DNA of 64,000 bases from Sedimentisphaerales bacterium. GTDB taxonomy: Bacteria > Planctomycetota > Phycisphaerae > Sedimentisphaerales > Anaerobacaceae. A program made the translations under genes and the position numbers. How positions within the stretch are numbered: position 1 is the stretch's first letter; the number at the start of each line of letters is the position of its first letter. Below are positions 19,397-29,858 of the stretch, in pieces. A model generated the notes under the pieces. That model had not been told where the DNA came from, did no database searches, and worked only from the letters and a program-made list of their open reading frames with translations. Location of the stretch: the NCBI GenBank assembly GCA_016932835.1, contig JAFGCD010000017.1, positions 1-64,000 on the forward strand. The letters are read 5' to 3'.

Positions 19397-22108
19397 TCAG
19401 GCATTTCGAACGGCGGCCTGTGCGGCGGCAAGCCTGGCAATGGGGACTCTGAAGGGCGAACAGGAGACGTAGTTCATTCCCACCCGGTGGCAGAAATCGA
19501 TACTCGCCGGCTCTCCGCCGTGCTCGCCGCAGATGCCTACTTTCAGTTTCTTTCTGACGGACCTGCCGAGTTTGGTTCCCATTTCGACGAGCTTTCCGAC
19601 GCCGGTCTGGTCGAGGCTCTGGAACGGGTCGGCTGCGTAGATACCCTTGGCGACGTATTCGCCGAGGAATTTTCCGGCATCGTCTCTTGAGAATCCCATT
19701 GTCATCTGCGTGAGGTCGTTTGTTCCGAAGCTGAAGAACTGCGCTTCTGCGGCGACCTCATCTGCGGTCAGTGCGGCCCTTGGGACCTCTATCATCGTGC
19801 CTACGAGATATTCTATTTTGCTTTTCTTCTCCTTGAAGACGGCGTTTATCTCTTCGATGACCTGGTCCTTTACCATTTTCAGTTCAGCGACGCCTCCGAT
19901 AAGCGGTATCATGATCTCCGGAAGGACCTTCTTTCCTGCTTTTCTGATTTTGAGTGCGGCCTCTATAATTGCCCTTGCCTGCATTCTGTAGATGGCAGGA
20001 TATGTGACGGCGAGTCGGCAGCCTCTGTGTCCGAGCATGGGGTTGAACTCGTGAAGCTGGGCGACCTTTTCCTTTACGACCGCGGGCTTTACTCCGAGTC
20101 TCTTGGCCATTTCTTTCTGGCTTGCATCGTCCTGTGGCAGGAACTCATGCAGCGGCGGGTCGAGGAGTCGGACGGTTACGGGCAGTCCTGTCATTGCCTT
20201 GAAGATACCCTCGAAATCGCTTCTCTGATAGGGCAGGAGCTGCTTTAGTGCGCCTTCGAACTGCTTTTTGGCAGTTGCATGTTCCTTCGCAGCGGCCTTT
20301 GCTTCGTTTGCGTTTTGTGCGGTTTCGATTTTCCTGAGCATTAGGGCATATTCGTCCGCGGCGAGTATCATCTGACGGACGGGCCAGATTCTTTCGCCTT
20401 CGAAGAACATGTGCTCGGTTCTGCAGAGCCCTATTCCCTCGGCTCCGAACTGCCTTGCTCTTTTCGAATCTTCGGGCGTATCGGCATTCGTTCGAACGCC
20501 GAGGATTCTTATCCTGTCGCATATTCTCATAAAGCGGTTGAAATCGCTGCTCATCGTCGGGGCGACGGTTGCGAGCTGTCCTTTCATGACCTCGCCGCTG
20601 GAACCATCGAGGCTGATCCAGTCGCCCTGCTTTATGGTTATTCTTCCGACGGCGAACTTCTTGGCGTTGTAGTCTATGCTGAGGTCCGCGACGCCTGCGA
20701 CGCAGGGCTTTCCCATTCCTCTTGCGACGACTGCGGCGTGGCTTGTCATGCCTCCGAAGGCTGTCAGGATACCTTCTGCGGCGTCCATACCGCCGATATC
20801 TTCGGGGCTTGTCTCTTTTCTGACGAGTACGACCTTTTTGCCCTTATCCCTCCATGCCTCAGCGACATCTGCGGTGAAAACGACCTGTCCGACGGCGGCT
20901 CCGGGGGAGGCGGGCAGGCCCTTAGCAATGACTTCCCGCTTTGCTTTCGGGTCGAAATGGGGATGAAGGAGGCGATCCAATTGCTCGGGGGTCACCCTGT
21001 TGACGGCTTCCTTCTTGGGTATCAGCCTTTCGTTGACCATATCGACGGCGATTTTGATTGCGGCCTCTGCGGTACGCTTGCCGGTTCTGGTCTGGAGGAT
21101 GTAGAGGACGCCTTCCTGGATTGTGAACTCCATGTCCTGCATGTCTTTGTAGTGCTTTTCGAGGCGTGTCATGAGGCGCGTCAACTGGCTGTATGCGTGG
21201 GGCATTACCTTTGCGAGCTTTTTGAGCTCGATGGGGGTTCTGATGCCTGCGACGACGTCTTCGCCCTGCGCGTTCATTAGGAATTCGCCGTAGAATTCCT
21301 TCTTTCCGGTGCTCGGGTTTCTGGTGAAGCAGACGCCCGTACCGCAGTCGTCACCCATATTTCCGAATACCATTGCCTGGACGTTCACGGCTGTTCCGAG
21401 CAGTCCGGTGATTTTGTTGAGCTGGCGATACTTGACCGCGCGCGGTGCGTTCCAGGAGCCGAAGACGGCGTCGATGGCATGCTTTAGCTGTATCCTGCCG
21501 TCCTGCGGGAACATTGCTCCGACATGCTTTTTATATACTTTTTTGTATTCTTCGACGACGCCCTTGAGCTGGTCGGCTGAGAGGTCGCTGTCGAGTTCGA
21601 CTCGCGCTTTTTTCTTTGCGGCGTCGATTTTTTCCTCGAAGTACTCATGGTGACATCCCATGACTACGTCGCCGAACATGTCGATGAAACGCCGATAGAT
21701 GTCGTAGGCGAATCTTGCGTTGCCGGTTTTTTTGATGATTCCTTCAATGACTTTGTCGTTTAGTCCGAGGTTTAGGACCGTATCCATCATTCCGGGCATC
21801 GAGATTGCGGCACCGCTTCTGACGCTGACGAGCAGGGGCCTGGCGGGGTCGCCGAGTTTCGCGTTCATTGCTTTTTCGAGCTTAGCGACGTTCTTATCGA
21901 CCTCCTTGTCGAGTCCTGCGGGCCATTTTCCGCCGGACTTGTAGTACTCGCCGCAGACCTTCGTGGCGATAGTGAATCCCGGAGGGACGGGGACTCCGAG
22001 ACTGGTCATCTCGGCGAGGTTCGCCCCCTTGCCGCCGAGGAGCTCCTTCATTTTCGCGTTGCCCTCGGCCTTTCCGCCGCCGAAGAAATATACTCTTTTG
22101 TCTGCCAT
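19397..22108 (-). CDS. ppdK: Pyruvate, phosphate dikinase
   Basis: MADKRVYFFGGGKAEGNAKMKELLGGKGANLAEM; phosphohistidine motif GGMTSHAAVVARGMGKPCVAG; GICGEHGGEPASIDF. Confidence 0.96.
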   Translation of the reverse strand: MADKRVYFFGGGKAEGNAKMKELLGGKGANLAEMTSLGVPVPPGFTIATKVCGEYYKSGGKWPAGLDKEVDKNVAKLEKAMNAKLGDPARPLLVSVRSGAAISMPGMMDTVLNLGLNDKVIEGIIKKTGNARFAYDIYRRFIDMFGDVVMGCHHEYFEEKIDAAKKKARVELDSDLSADQLKGVVEEYKKVYKKHVGAMFPQDGRIQLKHAIDAVFGSWNAPRAVKYRQLNKITGLLGTAVNVQAMVFGNMGDDCGTGVCFTRNPSTGKKEFYGEFLMNAQGEDVVAGIRTPIELKKLAKVMPHAYSQLTRLMTRLEKHYKDMQDMEFTIQEGVLYILQTRTGKRTAEAAIKIAVDMVNERLIPKKEAVNRVTPEQLDRLLHPHFDPKAKREVIAKGLPASPGAAVGQVVFTADVAEAWRDKGKKVVLVRKETSPEDIGGMDAAEGILTAFGGMTSHAAVVARGMGKPCVAGVADLSIDYNAKKFAVGRITIKQGDWISLDGSSGEVMKGQLATVAPTMSSDFNRFMRICDRIRILGVRTNADTPEDSKRARQFGAEGIGLCRTEHMFFEGERIWPVRQMILAADEYALMLRKIETAQNANEAKAAAKEHATAKKQFEGALKQLLPYQRSDFEGIFKAMTGLPVTVRLLDPPLHEFLPQDDASQKEMAKRLGVKPAVVKEKVAQLHEFNPMLGHRGCRLAVTYPAIYRMQARAIIEAALKIRKAGKKVLPEIMIPLIGGVAELKMVKDQVIEEINAVFKEKKSKIEYLVGTMIEVPRAALTADEVAAEAQFFSFGTNDLTQMTMGFSRDDAGKFLGEYVAKGIYAADPFQSLDQTGVGKLVEMGTKLGRSVRKKLKVGICGEHGGEPASIDFCHRVGMNYVSCSPFRVPIARLAAAQAAVRNA

Positions 22109-22469
22109 CGTCAGTGTTCTCCTTGTTAAATATGTGTAATCCAAAGATCGTGGTGATTTTATCCGGGAAACGAGGGCGCTACTATATTGTAAAGGCGTTC
22201 TGCTGTCAACGGGGAAATGAGTTTTTTGCGCAGATTAAGGAGCGGAGAGCGTTTTTTCGGATACGGTATGGGGTTTATGCGATGCTGCTAAAGCGGGTTT
22301 GCCTTGCAACAGGGGCCGGTTCGGGGCGGGATTCAGACGGAACCGACGCAGCCGAAGGTGAAGTAGAAGAAGTAGGTGCTTGCGAATTCGAGTATCATTC
22401 GATTCAGCACGGCCCTTCGATTGTCAGGGCGGAGGCTGTTTCTCAGTTGGAGGAACCTGGTGTACCTTT

Positions 22470-23105
22470 CTATTGTCTGCTTCTGAGGGCGATAGTCATG
22501 GTATCGGGGTTGTTTGCGGGGAAGCTATGGCAGTTGACGCAGCCCTGGCCAAAGGAGCGACCGTGGAGAACGAGGGAGACATCGTAATTCGTGAGATTTC
22601 GCTGGTAGATTCCTATGTCTTTCCAGGCATTGTAGATTGTCTTCATGAAGCGGAATACGAGGGCGGGGTCGATGTCTTCTTTTGCGACGGTGTTCGTGAT
22701 TGGCTCGAACTTGAGCCATTTATCGTCGTTGTTTTTGAGATAAAGGTCGAAGAATATTTTTCGGCCTTTGGATTCGTTGAGCAGTTTTCTCCATTTTCGG
22801 ATCGGGATGAGTATTGCGTTTTCCTCTGCGGCGATTACAAAGCCCTCGCCGCTATCGGAGTGTATCCTGGCGATGCAGTCCTTCGCTTCTTCTCGAACGG
22901 TGAAATTCATAGGGGCGATATTGGGGGGCAGAACGATACCGGAATAGTCGGGGGTGATATTCGGGGGACGGCTGACGAGGTCGAAGCGGGCAGGCATTTC
23001 GGGCGGGAAGATAGAAGATTTCCATGACATTTTCATCGCGACGACTACCGTGATGGCACAGATCATCACAACAACAAGGAACCTTGTCAAAGGGGTTGTC
23101 TTCAT
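22470..23105 (-). CDS. Truncated CxxCH (heme-motif) N-terminal domain protein; likely degenerate member of the PD40 cytochrome-like family
   Basis: 211 aa; YSGIVLPPNIAPMNF...GIYQRNLTNYDVSLVLHGRSFGQGCVNCHSFPANNPDTMTIALRSRQ* stops just after the heme-type motif. Confidence 0.6.
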   Translation of the reverse strand: MKTTPLTRFLVVVMICAITVVVAMKMSWKSSIFPPEMPARFDLVSRPPNITPDYSGIVLPPNIAPMNFTVREEAKDCIARIHSDSGEGFVIAAEENAILIPIRKWRKLLNESKGRKIFFDLYLKNNDDKWLKFEPITNTVAKEDIDPALVFRFMKTIYNAWKDIGIYQRNLTNYDVSLVLHGRSFGQGCVNCHSFPANNPDTMTIALRSRQ

Positions 23106-23108
23106 TTC

Positions 23109-24497
23109 TCATGTTCCGTTTGGAGGCGGGCTGTAGAGCGAATTGCGCTGTGTCGGGACGGGGGCATTTGTTCGCTTTCGCCAGTCTCGCAGGATTCGCA
23201 GCAATTGCGCCGCCCTTTCAGGATTCGCATCGGCAAGATTGACCTTTTCGCCGATATCATCGTCGAGGTTGTAGAGCTCTATGCGGCTATCTTCGAAGAA
23301 TTCTATGAGCTTCCATGGTCCTGCGCGGACGGCTGAAGCAGGGGTCATTCTCCAGGGCTTCTGGTCTTCGTTATAGGGTTCGAGATATGCAGGGAAGTGC
23401 CAGAAGAGGGCTTTTCTGTCCAGTTTGTCCCGGCCTTTCAACAATGGCAGGATGCTCTCGCCGTCGAGTATCTGGGCGGGAGGGCCGGGCACGCCGGCGA
23501 TATTGAGTATTGTCGGGTAGAAATCTATTCCGATTACGGGGGTATTGCATTTTCGCGGGGCGTTTGTGATTCGCGGGCAGCGGATAATGAGGGGGACCCT
23601 TATTCCGCCTTCGTAGAGCATTCCCTTTGATCCTCGCAATGGCTTCATCGAGGTCACATTGGCGTAGCCTCCGTTGTCTGAGAAGAAGAATACGACGGTA
23701 TCTTCTGCGAGGGCGAGGCGGTCGAGCTCGTCGAGGATTCTTCCGACGCTTTGATCGACGCTGTCTATCATTGCGGCATATTTTGGATTGTTATGTAAAC
23801 GGCCGGGTGTTTCGCTCTCGTACTTTTCGATGAGGTCTTTTTTTGCCTGGATTGGTGTATGGACGGCGTAGTGTGACAGATACAGGAAGAAAGGAACATC
23901 CTTTTTGGTCCGGATGAAGTCGATAGCGCGGTCCGTGAGGACGTCGGTGAGGTATCGGCCGTCGGCGGTGAAGTGGCTTCGCTGTTGTCTTTCGAATGTG
24001 ACGTCGAACCCGCGGTCCTGCGGACGATATGGTTTTCTGTCGCCGAGGTGCCACTTTCCGATGCATGCGGTTGCGTATCCTGCGGCCTTGAGGGCCTGGG
24101 GGAGTGTTACGACTGCGGTGTCGAGATTTGTTTTGTTTGGGATTGGGACGAGCTTTCTCATGTTTGCGGAGCCGCGCTCGGGTGAGCCTACGGTATAGAT
24201 TCCGTGCCGGGGGGAGTACTGGCCGGAGATGAGACAGGCGCGAGTTGGGGCGCAATTGGGGGCGTTGGCATAGGCATTGGTGAAGACGACACCTTCTGCG
24301 GCGAGATTGTCTATTCGGGGGGTGTGGTGATACGAGCTGCCCATGAAGGCGGGGTCTTTGTAGCCCATGTCGTCTATCAAGATGAAGACGAAGTTGGTCT
24401 TTCGGCCCGCCCTTGCCTGGGGGAAGGCGGCACAGCCCGGCATAGCGAGGTATGCGGCGGTCAATCCTAATTTCTTGATGAAATTGCGTCGTTTCAT
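23109..24497 (-). CDS. Sulfatase (formylglycine-dependent, Cys-type), Tat/lipoprotein signal
   Basis: NFVFILIDDMGY, CAPTRACLISG catalytic site, GKWHLG; N-term MKRRNFIKKLGLTAAYLAMPGC. Confidence 0.92.
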   Translation of the reverse strand: MKRRNFIKKLGLTAAYLAMPGCAAFPQARAGRKTNFVFILIDDMGYKDPAFMGSSYHHTPRIDNLAAEGVVFTNAYANAPNCAPTRACLISGQYSPRHGIYTVGSPERGSANMRKLVPIPNKTNLDTAVVTLPQALKAAGYATACIGKWHLGDRKPYRPQDRGFDVTFERQQRSHFTADGRYLTDVLTDRAIDFIRTKKDVPFFLYLSHYAVHTPIQAKKDLIEKYESETPGRLHNNPKYAAMIDSVDQSVGRILDELDRLALAEDTVVFFFSDNGGYANVTSMKPLRGSKGMLYEGGIRVPLIIRCPRITNAPRKCNTPVIGIDFYPTILNIAGVPGPPAQILDGESILPLLKGRDKLDRKALFWHFPAYLEPYNEDQKPWRMTPASAVRAGPWKLIEFFEDSRIELYNLDDDIGEKVNLADANPERAAQLLRILRDWRKRTNAPVPTQRNSLYSPPPNGT

Positions 24498-24507
24498 ATT
24501 GTACGCC

Positions 24508-25938
24508 CTATTCGAAGGGGAATGGCCATTCTTTCGAAGGCCTGTGGGCCTTCTTCATAATCCGGGTGATCTTCTCGACGATATCGGGATGGTCGGTGGC
24601 GATGTTTTTTGTCTCTGCGAGGTCGGTCTTGAGGTTGTAGAGTTCTATGGGGCCGTCGGGTTTCTTTTCGATGTTCTGTCTTATTCCTTTGAAGTCGCCG
24701 ATTCTGACGGCCTGTCTCTTGCCCTGCTCGTGGAACTCCCAGTACATGTATTCGTGCTGTTTCTGGTCTTTGGTTTTGCCGAGGAGTGTCGGGAGGAATG
24801 AGATGCCGTCGATATTTTCGGGGGTCGGGATTTTGGCAATTTCGCAGCATGTGGGGAGGAAGTCCCAGAATGCTGAGATGTGGTCACTCTCTGAGGCGGG
24901 CTTTATTTTTCCGGGCCAGCGGGCGATTGTCGGGACTCGGATTCCTCCTTCGTAGAGGGCGCGTTTGTATCCTCTGAGGGGGCCTGCACTGTTGAAGAAT
25001 TCGGGGTCTGCTCCGCCCTCTTTGTGCGGTCCGTTGTCGCTTGAGAAAAGTACGAAGGTATCTTCGTCGATGCCGAGGTCTTTGATTTTGGCCATGATTC
25101 TTCCGAGGTCGGCATCCATTCTGGTAATCATTGCGGCGTGGCCTTTTTGTGGGTCGGGCCAAGACTCGGCGGCATAGGGCCCGAAGTCGGGGACTTCCAT
25201 TCCTTTGTTGCCGGCTTCGTTGTTGGCATGGGGGATTGTCAGGGCGAGGTATAGGAAGAAGGGATTGCGGCTGTTTTCTTCGAGAAAGTCGAACGCTTCT
25301 TCGGCGAAGAGGTCGTGGGAGTATTCGACTTTTTCGATTGCAACTCCGCCTGGGGGATTTACGTCTCTGACGACGTTTTTGAGGGGGGCTTTCTGCTCGT
25401 TTTGCCAGAGGTAGTCGGGGTAGTAGTTGTGGGCGTGCCGCTGGTTGAGGTATCCGAAGAAATAGTCGAAGCCTTGCCTGTTGGGGATGCCGGTGGAATC
25501 GGGTTCTCCGAGTCCCCATTTTCCAATGAGTGCGGTTTTGTAGCCGGCGTGTTTAAGGATTTCTGCGACGGTGAGGTCTTCGGGGCCGAGGGGGATTCTG
25601 GCGTTTCCCCGGATGAAGGCATGTCCTGTGTGGAGGCCCGTCATTAGTACGCAGCGCGAAGGCGCACAGACTGTGCTTCCTGCGTAGTGGCTTGTCAGGC
25701 GGATTCCTTCTTTTGCGAGGTTATCGATATTGGGCGTTTTGATGAGTTTTTGTCCGAAGCAGCCGAGGTCGCCGTAGCCAAGGTCGTCGGCGAGGATGAA
25801 GATTATGTTGGGCTTTTTGCTGCAGGCGCTATTTGCCCGGCCTGCGAGGGCACAGCCCGGCAAGAGTGAAAAGGGAGCTATCGAAGCCAGTGCTGTCGAT
25901 GCGTTTTTGAGGAATTGTCTTCTGGTGTGCGTATTCAT
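24508..25938 (-). CDS. Sulfatase (arylsulfatase-like, Cys-type), Tat/lipoprotein signal
   Basis: NIIFILADDLGYGDLGCFG, CAPSRCVLMTG catalytic site, GKWGLG; N-term TRRQFLKNASTALASIAPFSLLPGC. Confidence 0.93.
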   Translation of the reverse strand: MNTHTRRQFLKNASTALASIAPFSLLPGCALAGRANSACSKKPNIIFILADDLGYGDLGCFGQKLIKTPNIDNLAKEGIRLTSHYAGSTVCAPSRCVLMTGLHTGHAFIRGNARIPLGPEDLTVAEILKHAGYKTALIGKWGLGEPDSTGIPNRQGFDYFFGYLNQRHAHNYYPDYLWQNEQKAPLKNVVRDVNPPGGVAIEKVEYSHDLFAEEAFDFLEENSRNPFFLYLALTIPHANNEAGNKGMEVPDFGPYAAESWPDPQKGHAAMITRMDADLGRIMAKIKDLGIDEDTFVLFSSDNGPHKEGGADPEFFNSAGPLRGYKRALYEGGIRVPTIARWPGKIKPASESDHISAFWDFLPTCCEIAKIPTPENIDGISFLPTLLGKTKDQKQHEYMYWEFHEQGKRQAVRIGDFKGIRQNIEKKPDGPIELYNLKTDLAETKNIATDHPDIVEKITRIMKKAHRPSKEWPFPFE

Positions 25939-26055
25939 GTGGTGCTCCTTGGAACTTTCGAATCAGCTAAACCGGCAACCAGTATATTGGGGCGGGAGCC
26001 GAGGGTCAAGGGCGCGGGCAAGGGGCTGGGGCAGCGAGAGATTCGGAGACTGGGG

Positions 26056-27114
26056 TCATTCGCCGGCGGAATTGGGATCGATCAGGTGGGTGTCTCCGAG
26101 GGGGCCGAACCTTTCGAGGACATCCTTTCTGATGTAGTCCATGATTTTCGGGAAATGGAGGTCGGGGCGGATGCGTTCGGTCTGCTCTCCGAGGGCAAGG
26201 GCGACTCTCTTTTTGATAGTCGGCTTTATCGAGTATTCCACGGAGAAGCCGTGTTTTGTGAAGTCGAGATTGGGCAGCCGATATGCGTAGCTGTCGGCGT
26301 TTTCGCAGAGGCCGGGTATGGGCCATCCTTCGACCTTGTTATCGCCGGTTCCTATGTCGAGATGCCTTCTCAAGGTCCTTGCGGTGAAGTATCCCTCTCC
26401 TATGTACCAGACGGCGTATATGTTTTTGGATGCTTCCTTGACGTCTTCTTTGGGTTGGATATCGAGTTTTTCAAACTCTTTTCTCATGGCGATTGTGACG
26501 GCCTGGTTGTACGAATTCTCGGTGTCCCTCAGTGCGAGGTTTCCGACGACGGCGCCGAGGAGATTGGAGTAGTTGTCTTCGGGGGCCAGGGCGGAGATGA
26601 AAACGGGGATCATTGCGGGCTTCCATCCGAGGTATGTAATTATTTCATGCCAAGCAGTGCCCAGATAGGCGCCGTAAGCGCCGGCGTCGATGGCGATGTC
26701 CCTGGCTATTTTTCTTTTCTCGGATTCGGGCATATCGCGCCAGTTGTCCGGATACGTTATGTCGAAGAAATGCCTGGAAGGGTCGGTTAGTTTGAAGGAG
26801 AATTCGGTTTTACCCTTCATGATTGCTTCTTCGAGGTCAGTGGCGAGCCACCTTGTTACATCGGCGGCGTTGCGGACATGGCCGAGGTCTATGAATCCTC
26901 CCCGGCATGTTCCGACCATTCCGTTGTGCTCGGTTGTTTTGTGCCGGCCGAGGTCGGTGAGGTCGTGGAAGTTGACTTTTGTAATGGAGCCGAAACAGGA
27001 ACCGACTCGAAATATAGGGCGATGCTTCTTTCCGCACCCTTGTGCGGCAAGAGCCAGCAGCAAGAGCAGAAACGTCCGGGCATAGTCTCTTACAGTTAAG
27101 GTTCGCTGTGACAT
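26056..27114 (-). CDS. DUF4056 domain lipoprotein
   Basis: Lipobox LALAAQGC; overall resemblance (HDLTDLGRHKT..GMVGTCRGGFIDLGHVRNAADVTRW) to DUF4056. Confidence 0.65.
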   Translation of the reverse strand: MSQRTLTVRDYARTFLLLLLALAAQGCGKKHRPIFRVGSCFGSITKVNFHDLTDLGRHKTTEHNGMVGTCRGGFIDLGHVRNAADVTRWLATDLEEAIMKGKTEFSFKLTDPSRHFFDITYPDNWRDMPESEKRKIARDIAIDAGAYGAYLGTAWHEIITYLGWKPAMIPVFISALAPEDNYSNLLGAVVGNLALRDTENSYNQAVTIAMRKEFEKLDIQPKEDVKEASKNIYAVWYIGEGYFTARTLRRHLDIGTGDNKVEGWPIPGLCENADSYAYRLPNLDFTKHGFSVEYSIKPTIKKRVALALGEQTERIRPDLHFPKIMDYIRKDVLERFGPLGDTHLIDPNSAGE

Positions 27115-27145
27115 TTTACTCCTCGACTATTTTCCTGCGCGAACG

Positions 27146-28396
27146 TCAATCGGAATTCGCCCAGATTCGCTTTATTGTGTCCTCCTGGTCGAATCCATTC
27201 GGGACGAGCTTGCTGGGCTTCTGCGCCCAGTACCATCGAAAGCCGTCAACGGGGTCGGCTAATGTTCTGCTTCCTGGCATTTGGAGGTAACCGTTCTTGT
27301 CGGTTTTTCGGATCCAGTCCCAGGCGTATTGGAGCCAGTAGTTTCGGTAGTCTTTTGGCTGGTGCGCGAACCAGCAGATTTCGTCGTATCCCCAGATGTA
27401 GTGCATTCCGATATTCTGTCCGGGTCTTCTGCTGGAGCCGAAATTGTCGAGTTCGACGATGTACGGGAGGGAGTCGCAGGACCAGCCGCTGGGGGTTATT
27501 CCTCCTTTGCTTCTGCAGAACAGGCTGTCGAGATAGCCGACCTTTAGTATTCCTTTTTGTGGGTCTTCGACGACTTCGTCGATTCGCAAGGGAAACGAGT
27601 GGAAATCGAACATGAGCTTTCCATTGTGGACAATTCCGCCGCCGGGGACGTGCGCATCACAGAGGAGGAAATGGCGGCGTGCGTTTTGCTTAGCATAGGC
27701 CCTGACCCTTTTCATGAGGTCGAGCCAGGCGGCGTGGTCGGGGTCTTTGTCGTCCATGATCTCGACTTGCCCGAAGTGAATCGCCTCTACGCCGACGTCG
27801 ATATACCTTGCGACGAGATAGAAGAACCACATTCTCGTTTCCAGCTTGCTCATATCGGGGACGGAGGAACCCCGGCGCCACTGGTTTACGCGGTGGCCGT
27901 TGTCGTAGAGCATTGCGTCGTAGTCGAAGGCGCGTTTTTCGAATTCGAGGCCGAATTCGTCGAAGACCCACTTGGGGACTTCGAGTTCGGCGACTCTCTC
28001 GGTGACTATCTCAAAAGCGGCGGCCTGGAGGACGATGTCGGGGTCGGCGGCGTGGACTTTTTTTACGACGTCCGCGGCCTTTTGGATAAGCGAGTCGAAG
28101 CGGCTTTCATTTCCCCACATGTAAACGGACCTTCCGATGAGCTTTGCGCCGGTATTGGTGAGGAATCGGATATTGTCCTGCGTGTTTCCCTTGAGCTCGG
28201 TTTCGACTCGCCGGGGGTTGAGCAATTCGCAGAATGTAATTGACCGCGAGAGGTAATTTTCGAGGACGTTTCGCGAGATATTTCCGTCGAATGCATAATC
28301 CCGCTGTGCGGCTGAGAGGGGCAGGGAGATAGCGAGCAATACTACTATGGCGAGTGCAGATTTCATTGGCCGACTGCCTTTCGTCAAATGGGTCAT
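27146..28396 (-). CDS. Secreted hypothetical protein
   Basis: 416 aa with signal peptide (SALAIVVLLAISLPLSAAQ); no firm family recognised. Confidence 0.6.
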   Translation of the reverse strand: MTHLTKGSRPMKSALAIVVLLAISLPLSAAQRDYAFDGNISRNVLENYLSRSITFCELLNPRRVETELKGNTQDNIRFLTNTGAKLIGRSVYMWGNESRFDSLIQKAADVVKKVHAADPDIVLQAAAFEIVTERVAELEVPKWVFDEFGLEFEKRAFDYDAMLYDNGHRVNQWRRGSSVPDMSKLETRMWFFYLVARYIDVGVEAIHFGQVEIMDDKDPDHAAWLDLMKRVRAYAKQNARRHFLLCDAHVPGGGIVHNGKLMFDFHSFPLRIDEVVEDPQKGILKVGYLDSLFCRSKGGITPSGWSCDSLPYIVELDNFGSSRRPGQNIGMHYIWGYDEICWFAHQPKDYRNYWLQYAWDWIRKTDKNGYLQMPGSRTLADPVDGFRWYWAQKPSKLVPNGFDQEDTIKRIWANSD

Positions 28397-29847
28397 TTTG
28401 GGGGTTCGGGGATGGTGATGTCGATTTCGTTTACGGGTCCGAGGGTTGAGAGGGGTTTATCGAAGTCTTCCGGGCGTCCTACGGCGAGTATCCGGACGCT
28501 GCCCGGCCTGAGGTGTTTTTTTGCGACACGGAGGATGTCGGCCTTGGTGATATTCTCGACGTTTTCCTTCGTCTTCATGAGGAAGTCGGCGGGGTAGCCG
28601 AAGTACTCGTATGTCATGAGGCGGTTTACAATTTCTCCTTTTGTGTCGAAGTTGAATACGAATGAGTTGAGGAAGCTTTCCTTTGCGAGGGCAAGCTCTT
28701 CGTCGGTGACTTCGGCCTGCCTGATTTTTTCGATTTCGGCAATCATGGCCTCGATGGCGTGAACGGTCGAGGCGGATTTTGTCTGGCATCCGACGTAGAA
28801 GAGCCCGGGGAAGTCGTAGTTTGCCGAGTACGCTCCGAAGACGGAATACGCCAGTCCCTGCCGGGAGCGGACGTTCTTGAAGAGCCTTCCGGTGAAGCCT
28901 CCGCCGAGGATCTTGTTCATGACGACGAGTGCGAAGTAGTCGGGGTCGCTCATGAGGCCGCCTATGTGACCGAGGTAGATATTGGACTGGTTGACGTCGT
29001 CCTTTCGGATTTGGTTTACGGTTTTATTGAAGTCGTAAGCGACTTTCGGGATATCGGGGAAGTTCAGGTCGATTTTCTTCCAGTTCTCGAACGCCTTTTC
29101 GATCTTGCGGACGATTTGTTCTGTATCGAAATCGCCGCAGACGGCGATCATCATATTGTTGGGGGCGAAGAACTTGCTGTGGAATTCGACGAGGTCGTCG
29201 CGGGTGATATTGTCTATTGTGGCGTATTCGGCGTGGCGTGCGTAGATGCTTTGGGGGCCGTAGATGAGTTTTTCAAACTCGCGGCCCGCCACGGCTCGGA
29301 CGTTGTCGTTTCGGCGAGCTATTGCGCTGCGGCGCTGCATTTTCGCGAGCTGGATTTTGTCTTCCCTGAAGGCGGGGTTCATCAGTACATCCGCGAAGAT
29401 TTCGAGGGCCTGGTCGAAATTCTCTTTCATCGCGGAGAGGGAGGCGGAGCCGGAGTTGAGGCCGATACTTGTTTCGACCGAGGCGGCCATTGCTTCAAGC
29501 TCTTCGTCGAGCTGGTCTCCGGTTTTGGCTTGTGTGCCTCCGGTTCGCATTACTTCTCCCGTGATGGAGGCGAGGGCGATTTTTCCCGCGGGCTCATATA
29601 CCGAGCCTGTGCGGATTCTTGCGAAGATTGTTATCAGGGGCAGTTCGTGATCCTCAAGGGCGAAGAGCCTGACGCCGTTGGGGAGGGTCCGCCTGGTGAC
29701 TTCGGGGATTTCTATTGTTCCGAGCTTGGGGTATTTGAGTTTTCCGTAGTCGGATGAGCGGAAGTTCGAGCAGCCCGGCAGGAGTATTGAGATACCGAGT
29801 GCTGCGATTAGAAGAGCTTTGATTTGGAGTATTCCGTGACGGGTCAT
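28393..29847 (-). CDS. M16 family peptidase-like protein lacking HxxEH (probable non-catalytic subunit)
   Basis: M16 fold features (NNMMIAVCGDFDTEQI; GGGFTGRLFKNVRSRQGLAYSVFGAYS) but ITGEVMRTGGT where the HxxEH motif should be. Confidence 0.82.
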   Translation of the reverse strand: MTRHGILQIKALLIAALGISILLPGCSNFRSSDYGKLKYPKLGTIEIPEVTRRTLPNGVRLFALEDHELPLITIFARIRTGSVYEPAGKIALASITGEVMRTGGTQAKTGDQLDEELEAMAASVETSIGLNSGSASLSAMKENFDQALEIFADVLMNPAFREDKIQLAKMQRRSAIARRNDNVRAVAGREFEKLIYGPQSIYARHAEYATIDNITRDDLVEFHSKFFAPNNMMIAVCGDFDTEQIVRKIEKAFENWKKIDLNFPDIPKVAYDFNKTVNQIRKDDVNQSNIYLGHIGGLMSDPDYFALVVMNKILGGGFTGRLFKNVRSRQGLAYSVFGAYSANYDFPGLFYVGCQTKSASTVHAIEAMIAEIEKIRQAEVTDEELALAKESFLNSFVFNFDTKGEIVNRLMTYEYFGYPADFLMKTKENVENITKADILRVAKKHLRPGSVRILAVGRPEDFDKPLSTLGPVNEIDITIPEPPK

Positions 29848-29858
29848 TATTGCCGCTC

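Noticed and set aside
20411-21280. 289-aa + strand ORF antisense to ppdK
   Set aside because: Opposite-strand shadow of the highly conserved PPDK frame.
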